DNA from: Paenibacillus sp. G2S3
Lineage (GTDB): Bacteria; Bacillota; Bacilli; Paenibacillales; Paenibacillaceae
Assembly: GCF_030123105.1 (NCBI RefSeq)
Contig: NZ_CP126095.1
Coordinates: 6,386,001-6,450,000, forward strand
DNA length: 64,000 nucleotides
Reading direction: 5' to 3'
Under the pieces are notes generated by a model. It searched no databases and was not told where the DNA came from. It saw nothing but the letters and a program-made list of their open reading frames with translations. Of the stretch, positions 1 through 7,798 are shown piece by piece (the first letter of the stretch is position 1; each line of letters starts with the position of its first letter). The translations under genes and the position numbers were made by a program.

Positions 1-2150
1 AACCATTCGTCTGAAACAGATCGCAGCTCCCTTAGCAAATCTTCAGCGTGCGGCGTCTCTACAACTTCGAACGCATATCCTTCCCGCTCAAATCGGTTGC
101 ATACGCTTCGCAGATCACTGTTCTTCTTGCCACTGAGCGTAAAGGTATCAAGCGTTACCAACGCCTCTTCCCCCAGCTTGAAAAAGTGATATCCCTGCTC
201 ATGATAGATCGATAAGAAATCAGGTGTGGCCTGATAAAAAACTACTACCAAACCGAACTTATCCGCAGCTTGCCTAAATTCACTGATCGCCTCATTCATG
301 AGACTTCTATTTCCCAATGGATCACCAAGGACTACAAGCTTATCTCTAACCCTAGCGAAAGCGAGCAGCACCTTGCCGTCTTGCGCCCAGAAGAAGCTTT
401 TGTCACCCAAAAACAACATATGCGTTAAGGCATTACCTTGAGCTTCGCCTAGAAAACGTTCCAGCCTTGCCATATCAAAATTCCCGAATAACTCCTCAGG
501 TTTACGATGGGGTCTAAGGGTTATCAGCAAAGTAAGAATGATCCAAGAGAAAGCCAGCCCCCCCACGGCTGTAAAAGCAACATGACTATGCCGCTGTAGC
601 CACTCTGGCTCTACACCGGGTGGGAGATGCTTCAGAAACCCACGATGAACATGGCTTCCCAATAGATAGTAGCTTAAGGCAATTACTGAAGTAAGCGCAA
701 GCCACCAGATCGTATTCTGTCTGCTGACAGGAGCACTAATCCTGTAGAACCGGGATCTGGAGATCCACAGAATGAGTGCAACGAGGAGCAGAAACAGTGC
801 CTCTTCATAATCAAAGCCTTTTGCCACCGCAAACACGGACCCAGAAAATAACAGAATACTGGTCCAAATATACGCGCTACGGACCCGTAATGTAATGCCT
901 CGCGACAACAATATGAGCATAAAACCAATAAGCACAGATAAATGATGTGAGAGCTGCATGATCGAGAATGACAATATTTCCTCTGTAATCTTCAGCCGGT
1001 ACAACAATCCAGGCGTAGCAGTTGATAGTAATAGTATAAGCCCACTAGCTAATACAAGCTTGCCTAGAGCCCACACACCAAGATCGCTCAGAAAGGTATA
1101 CTGACCCGGCCATCCCCAGATCTTCTGCCATATGTTAAGAGAGGGTTCGAACCCTGGAGCTGAACGATCTTGACCCTTTTTTCCCTGCAGACCAAACTCC
1201 AGAGCAGCCAGCACCAGACCGATCAACCATGGAATGAGATAATAGAACAATCTAAAAATTACAAGCACCGCCATGGCCTGATCACTTTTGAATCCAAGCT
1301 GCGTGAGACCCAGCAATGCGATAAGATCAAAAGCACCGATACCACCAGGTGCCATACTCAAGATGCCCGCGATCGCAGCAATCGTAAAAATACCGAATAT
1401 GACTGGAAAATGAACCTCGTGCAAGAGATGGCTACTGATTGTCCAAAACGTTACGCCAGCAAAACTCCATTCCAGAAAGGAGGCACCCACAGAAGCAACT
1501 ACTGTAAGCCAGGGTGTTCTACCTTGTCCCCGATTAATCCACTTTGCATAAAGAGCAGAGCGCTGTACAAACACAAAAAACGGTAAATAAAGCGCCATCC
1601 CCCATACCGCAAATACTAACCAATGATGCTCTTCCAGCAATGCCGTTGCCGGGAGTAAACCAAAAATATTTGCCCAAGAAAGTAAAGATAACCCGGTAAT
1701 CATGAGTGGTGATAGAAATACGATTGCCGGTGTTAGGACGGAAGTTGGCACTCCGCTTTTTTTGTACATCAACGTTCTTAAACCTACTCCAGCCAGACCT
1801 GCAAAACCAATTAAATTATTAAACGTATTAGCAATCCAGGCATAGCGGAAGGTGTCCCACAGCCCTACTTTTAAACGAAAATGTGCCCGAATCAAATAAT
1901 CGTAGGCACTCATTACAGCTACTGCAAGAAGCGCAAATCCAATCATTTGCAAAACGGCAGACGTAGGCACTCTTCTTAACTCGCGCATAATAAGTCCTAA
2001 ATGAACCTGCTTTAGCTCATGCTGCCCCTCCCAATACACCAGCGCTATGATAGCCACTGGAAAGAGAGCTCTCACCGCTCGGATCCGGTAAATGGATAAG
2101 AACAGCCTTACAATTTTGAATCTCTCTAATGTCTGTTGTTTTGAATGCAT
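1..2150 (-). CDS. mprF: Phosphatidylglycerol lysyltransferase/flippase MprF, 3' part outside the window
   Basis: MprF adds lysine from Lys-tRNA to phosphatidylglycerol and flips the product outward, which lowers the negative surface charge and protects against cationic peptides. Reading leftward from an ATG at 2150 (upstream AGGTGG) gives an open frame of about 716 codons with no stop before the window edge. The first ~500 residues are polytopic membrane segments (flippase part). The soluble synthase part follows, with the recognisable motifs GDPLGN, YHEQGYHFFKLGE and LSGKKNSDLR. The C-terminus lies beyond position 1, so the gene is cut by the window and not shown to be broken. It is transcribed alone; its left-hand neighbour is not visible. 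Family assignment is firm. Confidence 0.92.
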   Translation of the reverse strand, partial: MHSKQQTLERFKIVRLFLSIYRIRAVRALFPVAIIALVYWEGQHELKQVHLGLIMRELRRVPTSAVLQMIGFALLAVAVMSAYDYLIRAHFRLKVGLWDTFRYAWIANTFNNLIGFAGLAGVGLRTLMYKKSGVPTSVLTPAIVFLSPLMITGLSLLSWANIFGLLPATALLEEHHWLVFAVWGMALYLPFFVFVQRSALYAKWINRGQGRTPWLTVVASVGASFLEWSFAGVTFWTISSHLLHEVHFPVIFGIFTIAAIAGILSMAPGGIGAFDLIALLGLTQLGFKSDQAMAVLVIFRLFYYLIPWLIGLVLAALEFGLQGKKGQDRSAPGFEPSLNIWQKIWGWPGQYTFLSDLGVWALGKLVLASGLILLLSTATPGLLYRLKITEEILSFSIMQLSHHLSVLIGFMLILLSRGITLRVRSAYIWTSILLFSGSVFAVAKGFDYEEALFLLLVALILWISRSRFYRISAPVSRQNTIWWLALTSVIALSYYLLGSHVHRGFLKHLPPGVEPEWLQRHSHVAFTAVGGLAFSWIILTLLITLRPHRKPEELFGNFDMARLERFLGEAQGNALTHMLFLGDKSFFWAQDGKVLLAFARVRDKLVVLGDPLGNRSLMNEAISEFRQAADKFGLVVVFYQATPDFLSIYHEQGYHFFKLGEEALVTLDTFTLSGKKNSDLRSVCNRFEREGYAFEVVETPHAEDLLRELRSVSDEW

Positions 2151-2209
2151 GAGGCCACCTACCTTTACCGCCGACACACGTTGTGCTAGACAATTTTTAC
2201 AACCATTTC

Positions 2210-2215
2210 ATTATA
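2210..2215 (-). promoter_or_regulatory. Extended -10 element before mprF
   Basis: The minus strand reads TGTTATAAT here, a perfect TATAAT preceded by TGn. It lies about 60 bases upstream of the mprF ATG. No good -35 hexamer is seen at 17 bases, as is usual for extended -10 promoters. Inferred from sequence only. Confidence 0.4.
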
Positions 2216-2333
2216 ACAATTATTGGAATAAAAAACCCATGATAATCAACACCTACTACATTAGACTGCCAACACAGCCCTAATCCCTGCAATAGAACAC
2301 CGAAACTGTAGTTTACACGTAAAAATGCACAAC

Positions 2334-2366
2334 AAAAAGGACATCCCTCACGGCAAAGGATGCCCT
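2334..2366 (-). terminator. Rho-independent terminator of the FlxA-like gene
   Basis: On the minus strand GGGCATCC pairs with GGATGTCC around a short loop and is followed by TTTTTG. It sits about 30 bases after the stop of the small gene at 2398. Confidence 0.75.
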
Positions 2367-2397
2367 CCCTGTTATGTAGCACGGATCTAACTAGCGT

Positions 2398-2748
2398 TTA
2401 TACTCGAATATCAAATCTACCTTTGCTATCCGTTGTTGCGGTAGCGATCTCTTGCGGACTTGCTGCAGCAAGCGCATTGTTCGCAGGTTTAGCAGGCGCC
2501 TCTACACCACTGCCTGCGGTGGAAGTACTGCTCTGAGTCTTCTGCGAGATTTGTGCCTCGATGGTCTTAATCTGTTGCTCAATTTGCTTCGTTTTCGTTT
2601 CCTTGGTCTTGTCATCGTCTGAGCTGGCATTAATCTTGTCTAGTTCAGCTTCCAGCTTCGCTTTTTGTTTCTCAAGCGTACTGGTATCTGTAGCGCTAGA
2701 TGTCGAGGTAGTATACGATGTGGAACCTGAGACTGCGGATATACTCAT
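2398..2748 (-). CDS. Small FlxA-like coiled-coil protein
   Basis: A 116-residue protein. The N-terminus is serine/threonine rich, the middle (about residues 20-70) is a charged heptad-like coiled coil rich in Lys, Glu, Asp and Gln, and the tail is Ala/Pro rich. This layout matches the FlxA-like family, whose role in Gram-positive bacteria is unclear; in enterics flxA is co-regulated with flagella. Three starts are possible. I chose the ATG at 2748 because GGGAGG lies six bases upstream of it; the ATG six bases earlier abuts that site, and a TTG at 2775 has none. It is a single gene with its own terminator. No membrane segment or signal peptide is visible. Confidence 0.6.
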   Translation of the reverse strand: MSISAVSGSTSYTTSTSSATDTSTLEKQKAKLEAELDKINASSDDDKTKETKTKQIEQQIKTIEAQISQKTQSSTSTAGSGVEAPAKPANNALAAASPQEIATATTDSKGRFDIRV

Positions 2749-2859
2749 GGTCATCCCTCCCTTCCTTACCTCCAATATAATCCTTTTGCAAGTAAGGAAC
2801 GTTAAGACCCGCTGAAAGTTTGCTGAAAGTACTCCATGCTAGGTTACAACGAGAGACTG

Positions 2860-4092
2860 CTAGGAGCTTGCTTTTCCTCGTCTAACAAGCAGCAGATAAG
2901 ATAGAATCGAGAGAATTCCTGTACATGCCATCACAATCGCCATCGGAAGTGCGGATTCAACTCCCCCAAGACCCACAAGTGGCGCTACACAGCTACCTAG
3001 CAACAGGGGTATTAATCCGATTAACGCCGAGGCACTGCCTGCAGTTTCGCCTTGATCTTGCATCGCCAGTGAGAAGCTGGTCGCTCCGACAATCCCTACA
3101 CTGGAGACAACCGCAAATAGACAGATCAGAATAGGGATCAGTCCTCCTCCTACTAGAACCGTTAGCAGTAGCAAGATGCCCCCCATCGTACAGAGCAATA
3201 GTCCACTAAGTAGCAGCTTAGTCTCACTTACCTTTCCAGCAAGTCTGCCGGCTATTTGGCCAGTAATAATAATCCCGATCCCATTCACTGCAAAGATCAG
3301 ACTATATACTTGCGGGGTAACCGCAAAAATATTTTGCAATACAAAAGAAGAACCTGAGATATACGCGAACATAGATGCCGTAACGAAACCTTGAGACAAG
3401 GCATAACCCATAAACTTACGGTTGCCCAGCAATACCCGGAAGGTAAGCAATGTACCCTTCAGTCCACTCTTAGAGCGTCGCTCCTTCGGCAGCGTCTCCG
3501 GCAAGCGCAATAAAATAGTTAAACAAAAAATAATTCCGGCAGCAAATAATACGAGGAATATCCCTTTCCATGTAGTCACTCTTAACAGCTGGCCCCCAAT
3601 AACTGGTGCTAATATCGGTCCGAGACCATTCACAATCATCAATAGTGAGAAGAACTTCGTGAGTTCAGAGCCACTATATAAATCACGAACAGCCGCTCTA
3701 GAGACAACCACCCCCACTGAGCCAGCAAGGCCTTGAATAAACCGCAAAACGATCAGCAGTCCAATCGAAGGACTAAAGGCACATAGCACTGAGGAAACGG
3801 CGTAGATGAACATACCTATAAGCAGCGGACGACGGCGACCATATACATCACTCAGCGGTCCAGCGACCAACTGACCTGAAGCAAGCCCCAGCAAAAAGAA
3901 GGTCAGACTAAGCTGCACTAAAGCAGCGGTCGTACCGAAATCCGAGACAAGCGTAGGCAGTGCCGGCAAATACATATCAATCGACAACGGGCCGATCGTT
4001 GTAATGGAGCCGAGAATCACAGCCAACTGTAATCTCTGCTTCCGTGAGGGTCCATCTGCGGCAAGCTTATTACCATTTTGAATTCCAATCAT
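2860..4092 (-). CDS. Bcr/CflA family multidrug efflux MFS transporter
   Basis: A 410-residue, 12-helix proton-driven exporter of the major facilitator superfamily, DHA1 subgroup. The helix 1 signature SIDMYLPALP (residues 37-46) is characteristic of Bcr/CflA proteins, and the loop 2-3 motif GPLSDVYGRRRPL (78-90) is the MFS motif A. Length is usual for the family (about 400). The ATG at 4092 has AAGTAAGGA upstream. It is transcribed alone in the same direction as the mhq cluster, but the mhqD terminator separates it. Substrate cannot be told from sequence; family members export bicyclomycin, chloramphenicol or sulfonamides. Confidence 0.85.
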   Translation of the reverse strand: MIGIQNGNKLAADGPSRKQRLQLAVILGSITTIGPLSIDMYLPALPTLVSDFGTTAALVQLSLTFFLLGLASGQLVAGPLSDVYGRRRPLLIGMFIYAVSSVLCAFSPSIGLLIVLRFIQGLAGSVGVVVSRAAVRDLYSGSELTKFFSLLMIVNGLGPILAPVIGGQLLRVTTWKGIFLVLFAAGIIFCLTILLRLPETLPKERRSKSGLKGTLLTFRVLLGNRKFMGYALSQGFVTASMFAYISGSSFVLQNIFAVTPQVYSLIFAVNGIGIIITGQIAGRLAGKVSETKLLLSGLLLCTMGGILLLLTVLVGGGLIPILICLFAVVSSVGIVGATSFSLAMQDQGETAGSASALIGLIPLLLGSCVAPLVGLGGVESALPMAIVMACTGILSILSYLLLVRRGKASS

Positions 4093-4208
4093 GATCCTTA
4101 CTTCAACCTTTCTAAAGCAACCCTTGGGCCTTTTTTTGTATTCTTCATACTAACGTAAAGGAAGTAAATTGATCAATCCTTTTATGAAGGGCTACGAGCG
4201 CTTGTGTA

Positions 4209-4237
4209 ACAAAAATAACCGCCATTCGGCGGTTATT
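4209..4237 (-). terminator. Terminator of the mhqPOD operon
   Basis: ATAACCGCC and GGCGGTTAT form a perfect 9-bp stem with a 4-base loop, followed on the minus strand by a run of T. It begins 10 bases after the mhqD stop. Confidence 0.85.
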
Positions 4238-4246
4238 CTGATTGTT

Positions 4247-4867
4247 TTATGCATTTGTAGATGTGCTGCACATTTGCAACCAATCTCTAGCGGCTTCAGC
4301 CTCAGCAACACTCAGGCGATGACCTTGGTTGCCCCAGTGTGTTGTAACCTCTGCGCCTGCCTTCTGAAAAATAATCTCCAAATCCTCAGTCTCCGAAGAA
4401 GCGATAAGCGGATCATTTGTGCCTGCTCCGATGAAGATAGATACTCCTTCCAGTGAAGGAAGCGTAATATTCCGAAGCGGTACCATCGGATGCAGTAGAA
4501 TTGCAGCGCGGAAAACATCCTTATAATGGAACAGCAGGCTACCTGCAATGTTCGCACCGTTAGAGTAACCCACGGCAACCAGATTGTTGGCATTGAAACC
4601 ATATTGCGCTGCGGCTTCATCCAGAAACTGCTTGATCTCGTGAGTACGGAAGATTAGATCTGCTTCATCGAATACCCCTTCGGCTAACCGTCGGAAGAAC
4701 CGCGGCATACCATTCTCCAGCACATTCCCTCTGATGCCTAGCACCGATGAATCAGGAGATAACAACCCGGCAAGCGGCAGCAAGTCCTGCTCATTGCCTC
4801 CAGTCCCGTGAAATAATACAAGCGTGGGTTTCGTTACATCTTTACCTTTATGGAATACATGAATCAT
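4247..4867 (-). CDS. mhqD: Carboxylesterase-type alpha/beta hydrolase, MhqD-like
   Basis: A 206-residue cytoplasmic hydrolase of the YodD/MhqD carboxylesterase group. Visible parts are the oxyanion-hole motif HGTGGN (20-25), nucleophile elbow GYSNGA with Ser102, Asp152 in GTNDP, and His183 in GHR, making a complete Ser-Asp-His triad. In B. subtilis mhqD is induced with the ring-cleaving dioxygenase mhqO by catechol, hydroquinones and diamide under MhqR control. Here its ATG overlaps the mhqO stop by four bases (ATGA), so the two are translationally coupled. The natural ester substrate is unknown. The symbol rests on the conserved cluster and similarity remembered from B. subtilis. Confidence 0.82.
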   Translation of the reverse strand: MIHVFHKGKDVTKPTLVLFHGTGGNEQDLLPLAGLLSPDSSVLGIRGNVLENGMPRFFRRLAEGVFDEADLIFRTHEIKQFLDEAAAQYGFNANNLVAVGYSNGANIAGSLLFHYKDVFRAAILLHPMVPLRNITLPSLEGVSIFIGAGTNDPLIASSETEDLEIIFQKAGAEVTTHWGNQGHRLSVAEAEAARDWLQMCSTSTNA

Positions 4868-5814
4868 CCCTGCTTCACCTCAATTTCTCTTATTTGAAAA
4901 GGACTTAAATTTTCTTCGATAGCCGCACGATGCGGTTCATACCAAGATGGCAGCATCAGCTTCTCACCCATGGCATCCACTGCTTCATCACGGGCAAAGC
5001 CCGGAGGATCCGTAGCAATCTCGAAGAGGATTCCACCTCTTTCGCGGAAATAGATCGCATTAAAGTATTGGCGGTCTTGAACCGGTGTTGGATGATGTCC
5101 ATGACTCTGTATATGACGCCCCCATTCCAGCTGCTCAGCGTCGTCTTGTGCACGCCATGCGATATGGTGAACGGTGCCTGTACCTCCTGCTCCTTGCGGA
5201 ACCGGTGTTGTCTTCAGATCAATAATATTACCCAAATCGCCAGTAGTTCTATAACGACTATATCCGTCTCCATCAGCGATATGCTTCATTCCCATCGTAT
5301 GGACAAGCGTTTCTGCAGTTTGCAGCGGATTGTTGCTGTAGAGCACAGCACCACCGAACCCTTTGATAGCATGCTCGGTTGGAACCCCACCGAAAGACCA
5401 TTTACTAAGCGGTCCTTCCTCACGTTCCACCAGTTCAATGCGCAATCCGTCATAATCAGCAAAGGATAGATAAGATTCCGAGATTCTATTCTTAAGAGTA
5501 ACCGGAATTTGATATGAAGCAAGACGCTGTTCCCAGAATGACAGAGAGCCCACTGGTACTGCGTAAGTCGTTACGCCAACTTGCCCACTGCCGATTCTGC
5601 CTTTACGACCAATAGGTGAAGGGAAAAAGGTAATAATCGTTCCCGGAGCACCTACTTCATTCCCAAAATATAAATGATAAACTTCCGGAGCGTCAAAATT
5701 AATCGTCTTCTTCACAAGCCGTAGTCCTAGAATACCGGCGTAGAAGTCAACGTTGCGCTGAGCATCTCCAACAAAAGCGGTAATATGATGAATTCCTGCA
5801 GTTTGAAGTGTCAT
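4864..5814 (-). CDS. mhqO: Ring-cleaving extradiol-type dioxygenase, MhqO-like
   Basis: A 316-residue protein of two vicinal-oxygen-chelate modules, the fold of Fe(II) extradiol dioxygenases. Probable metal ligands are His9/His10 (GIHHITA), His216/His217 (TVHHIAW) and Glu265 (ILFEIATD). The family (MhqO, YkcA, YfiE) is thought to open hydroquinone or catechol rings and so detoxify quinone precursors. The ATG has AGAAGGAGG upstream. It is the middle gene of mhqP-mhqO-mhqD, 17 bases after mhqP and overlapping mhqD. The gene downstream of a probable MhqR operator supports the naming. Confidence 0.87.
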   Translation of the reverse strand: MTLQTAGIHHITAFVGDAQRNVDFYAGILGLRLVKKTINFDAPEVYHLYFGNEVGAPGTIITFFPSPIGRKGRIGSGQVGVTTYAVPVGSLSFWEQRLASYQIPVTLKNRISESYLSFADYDGLRIELVEREEGPLSKWSFGGVPTEHAIKGFGGAVLYSNNPLQTAETLVHTMGMKHIADGDGYSRYRTTGDLGNIIDLKTTPVPQGAGGTGTVHHIAWRAQDDAEQLEWGRHIQSHGHHPTPVQDRQYFNAIYFRERGGILFEIATDPPGFARDEAVDAMGEKLMLPSWYEPHRAAIEENLSPFQIREIEVKQG

Positions 5815-5831
5815 AATAATAAACCTCCTTC

Positions 5832-6233
5832 TTAATTAAAAATCAATGCATCCAGAGAAATCGAACCCGGTCCCGTAAGTGCTATACCTGCCGCAACCAC
5901 CAATACCGTAAGCGGAAACTCGATACCGTTCGAAGTAGACCAGAAGCCATTCGGCGCATGCACCTTAACGATAGCCCCCAACATTGTGGCTACAATCAAC
6001 ACCGCTGCAACAGGCGTCAGCAGTCCTGCCGCGAACATGAATCCACCTATCAGCTCCAATAGTCCTGCCAATACCGCCATCGTAACGCCCGGTTTAATAC
6101 CGATGGACTCCATCCAGCCACCAGTGCCCTTCGGGCCATACCCACCAAACCATCCAAATAGCTTTTGTGCACCATGTCCTATGAACGCAATCCCGATCAC
6201 TAATCTCATCAATAATATTCCTAGACTTATCAT
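5832..6233 (-). CDS. mhqP: DoxX-family membrane protein, MhqP-like
   Basis: A 133-residue membrane protein with four predicted helices, beginning with the DoxX-family N-terminus (FIGHGAQKLFGWFGG, residues 17-31). DoxX proteins act with quinone or thiol oxidoreductases; MhqP (YdfP) belongs to the MhqR regulon of B. subtilis. It is the first gene of the operon, with GGAG about ten bases before the ATG. The region just upstream holds a perfect palindrome that is the likely MhqR binding site. Exact biochemical role is not established. Confidence 0.8.
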   Translation of the reverse strand: MISLGILLMRLVIGIAFIGHGAQKLFGWFGGYGPKGTGGWMESIGIKPGVTMAVLAGLLELIGGFMFAAGLLTPVAAVLIVATMLGAIVKVHAPNGFWSTSNGIEFPLTVLVVAAGIALTGPGSISLDALIFN

Positions 6234-6265
6234 TTCTAACCCACTCCAATTTCCTTTGATTTAAT

Positions 6266-6283
6266 TATCTTAACATTAAGATA
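6266..6283. promoter_or_regulatory. Probable MhqR operator before mhqPOD
   Basis: TATCTTAA-CA-TTAAGATA is a perfect 8-bp inverted repeat with a 2-base spacer, 33 bases upstream of the mhqP ATG. A near copy lies before mhqR at 6908. Two matching palindromes before the regulator and the target operon are what an autoregulated MarR repressor would need. Confidence 0.7.
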
Positions 6284-6314
6284 TATGATAAAAATTTTTA
6301 TCTTCCAGAGGCAA

Positions 6315-6332
6315 GAAGCAGCGAACTGCTTC
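6315..6332 (-). other. Hairpin between mhqR and mhqP
   Basis: GAAGCAG and CTGCTTC form a perfect 7-bp stem; on the minus strand the loop is TTCG, a very stable tetraloop. No T-run follows directly, so it may be a weak terminator of mhqR or a transcript stabiliser. Confidence 0.4.
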
Positions 6333-6374
6333 CCACCTTATAGAAGCGCCCTTCATAACGATGTTTCAGCGCTC

Positions 6375-6845
6375 CTATACACCTTTGCCTAGCTTCTTCA
6401 GTAATTCAATCGCCTGACCCTTCTCATCCTGATCCAGTCCACGCATCAAATCATGAATCGAATCCACATGACGCGGGAAAATCTTATCGAACAGCTCACG
6501 TCCTGCATCCGTAATCTCCGCATAGGTCACGCGTCTGTCCTCGCTACACGGCACACGTTTCAGCAGACCTTTCTTCTCCAGCTTATCGATATTATAGGTG
6601 ATGCTTCCACTCGTAACGAGAATCTTCTCTCCGATCTGTTGTAGTGGAATACGGGTCCGGTGATACAGCACCTCAAGTACCATGAACTCGGCAGATGCCA
6701 GCCCATAACTCTTCATATCCTTCACAGCTTGATCCATCAAGCTTCTGTAGGCCTTAGATAATACAACAAATAACTTTAAAGAAGACGCTTGATCCATCTC
6801 CGTAGTATTCTCTGCATGACGTACGTTCTCTTCGGTATTACTCAT
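6375..6845 (-). CDS. mhqR: MarR-family regulator, MhqR-like
   Basis: A 156-residue winged-helix repressor of the MarR family. The helix-turn-helix and wing cover about residues 50-110 (LQQIGEKILVTSGSITYNID, then CSEDRRVTYAEITDAG, the usual DRR wing). I chose the ATG at 6845 because GAGGTGG stands just upstream; an earlier ATG at 6881 lacks a site and would add 12 residues. MhqR of B. subtilis represses mhqNOD and mhqED-type genes and is released by quinones. The cluster of mhqP, mhqO and mhqD directly downstream on the same strand supports the assignment. A palindrome about 60 bases upstream suggests autoregulation. Confidence 0.83.
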   Translation of the reverse strand: MSNTEENVRHAENTTEMDQASSLKLFVVLSKAYRSLMDQAVKDMKSYGLASAEFMVLEVLYHRTRIPLQQIGEKILVTSGSITYNIDKLEKKGLLKRVPCSEDRRVTYAEITDAGRELFDKIFPRHVDSIHDLMRGLDQDEKGQAIELLKKLGKGV

Positions 6846-6907
6846 TATTTCCACCTCTACTTTGACAGCGATGTTGTTCAATATAAAGTAAATGTCTTTA
6901 CATTAAA

Positions 6908-6925
6908 TATCTTTAAGTTAAGATA
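6908..6925. promoter_or_regulatory. Probable MhqR operator before mhqR
   Basis: TATCTTTA-AG-TTAAGATA matches the site at 6266-6283 except for one base in the left arm and the central dinucleotide. It lies 62 bases before the mhqR ATG, in promoter position. Confidence 0.6.
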
Positions 6926-7048
6926 ACTATACTTCCTCACACTACCTTTGTCAACCTCGCCACTCCAAAAAGATAACATAAGGTGCTTAACGAGCTGTTA
7001 ATGTTCTTTCTACGACTTTTTAGGAGCGTGATGAAAATCACTCTAAGT

Positions 7049-7077
7049 TTGACCTGACCCTTAAAACGGCGTATTCT
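7049..7077 (+). promoter_or_regulatory. Sigma-A-type promoter of mqnBD
   Basis: TTGACC, a 17-base spacer and TATTCT. The -35 matches five of six consensus bases and the -10 four. It lies about 60 bases before the mqnB ATG. Confidence 0.6.
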
Positions 7078-7135
7078 TGTCTTTACGAATGACTATTTAG
7101 TAAGCGATTTCACTTCTCTCAAAGGAGGCAACCTG

Positions 7136-7798
7136 ATGGTGGAGGAACAAGCTGGTGCGCGGCGCGTGCTGATCGTAACAGCCGTAGCCGCAGAGCGGGA
7201 CGCGGTCCTGCGCGGCCTACAAGGCAGCGACAGGTTCCATGTGATTGCTGCCGGCGCAGGTACGGCAGCAGCGGCGGCGGGAACCGCCGCGGCACTCGCA
7301 GCCGGATCTTACGGCTGCGTAATCAGCGCCGGGATCGGCGGCGGGTTCCCGGGGGTGGCACCTTTAGGCTCGCTGGTCGTTGCCAGCGAGATGATAGCCG
7401 CCGACCTCGGGGCCGAGACGCCGGAGGGCTTTCGCAGCGCTGCCGAGCTAGGCTTCGGCAGCGTGTCCGTGCCGGCTGACCGCGGCACGGTACAGGCGGT
7501 TTCGGCCGCGCTGGCAGCGGCCGGACTGACCGTAAGCACGGGGACCGTGCTTACGGTCTCGACGGCGACCGGCACCGCGGAGACGGCCGCCGCCCTCATC
7601 GCGCGGCATCCTACTGCCGTCGCGGAGGCAATGGAAGGCCACGGAGTTGCCGTGGCCGCTGAGGCGCTGGGGCTCCCGGTACTGGAGCTCCGCGCCATTT
7701 CGAACCCGGTCGGTCCCCGCGACCGGGCCGCCTGGAAGATCGGCGATGCAATGGAAGCATTAACGGCGGCAGCCGCTATACTATTGGAGGTGCTGTAA
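7136..7798 (+). CDS. mqnB: Futalosine hydrolase MqnB
   Basis: A 220-residue nucleosidase of the purine-phosphorylase/MTA-nucleosidase fold. MqnB cleaves futalosine to dehypoxanthine futalosine and hypoxanthine, the second step of the futalosine route to menaquinone. Recognisable parts are the N-terminal TAVAAERDAVL, the glycine-rich ISAGIGGGFPG (about 63-73) and the C-terminal MEGHGVAVAAEALGLPVLEL region with RAISNPVG. The ATG has AAAGGAGG seven bases upstream. The stop overlaps the mqnD start by one base. The gene is far richer in G+C than its neighbours and contains a 13-bp perfect inverted repeat (see 7528-7558), so its base history may be distinct. Confidence 0.9.
   Translation: MVEEQAGARRVLIVTAVAAERDAVLRGLQGSDRFHVIAAGAGTAAAAAGTAAALAAGSYGCVISAGIGGGFPGVAPLGSLVVASEMIAADLGAETPEGFRSAAELGFGSVSVPADRGTVQAVSAALAAAGLTVSTGTVLTVSTATGTAETAAALIARHPTAVAEAMEGHGVAVAAEALGLPVLELRAISNPVGPRDRAAWKIGDAMEALTAAAAILLEVL
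7528..7558. repeat. Perfect 13-bp inverted repeat inside mqnB
   Basis: GACCGTAAGCACG (7528-7540) and CGTGCTTACGGTC (7546-7558) are exact reverse complements around the 5-base loop GGGAC. The transcript would form a very stable hairpin within the coding region. No T-run follows. Confidence 0.8.

Noticed and set aside
2197..2382. 61-residue minus-strand ORF between mprF and the FlxA-like gene
   Set aside because: It runs through the terminator hairpin of the FlxA-like gene and resembles no protein; the space is better explained as terminator plus mprF promoter.
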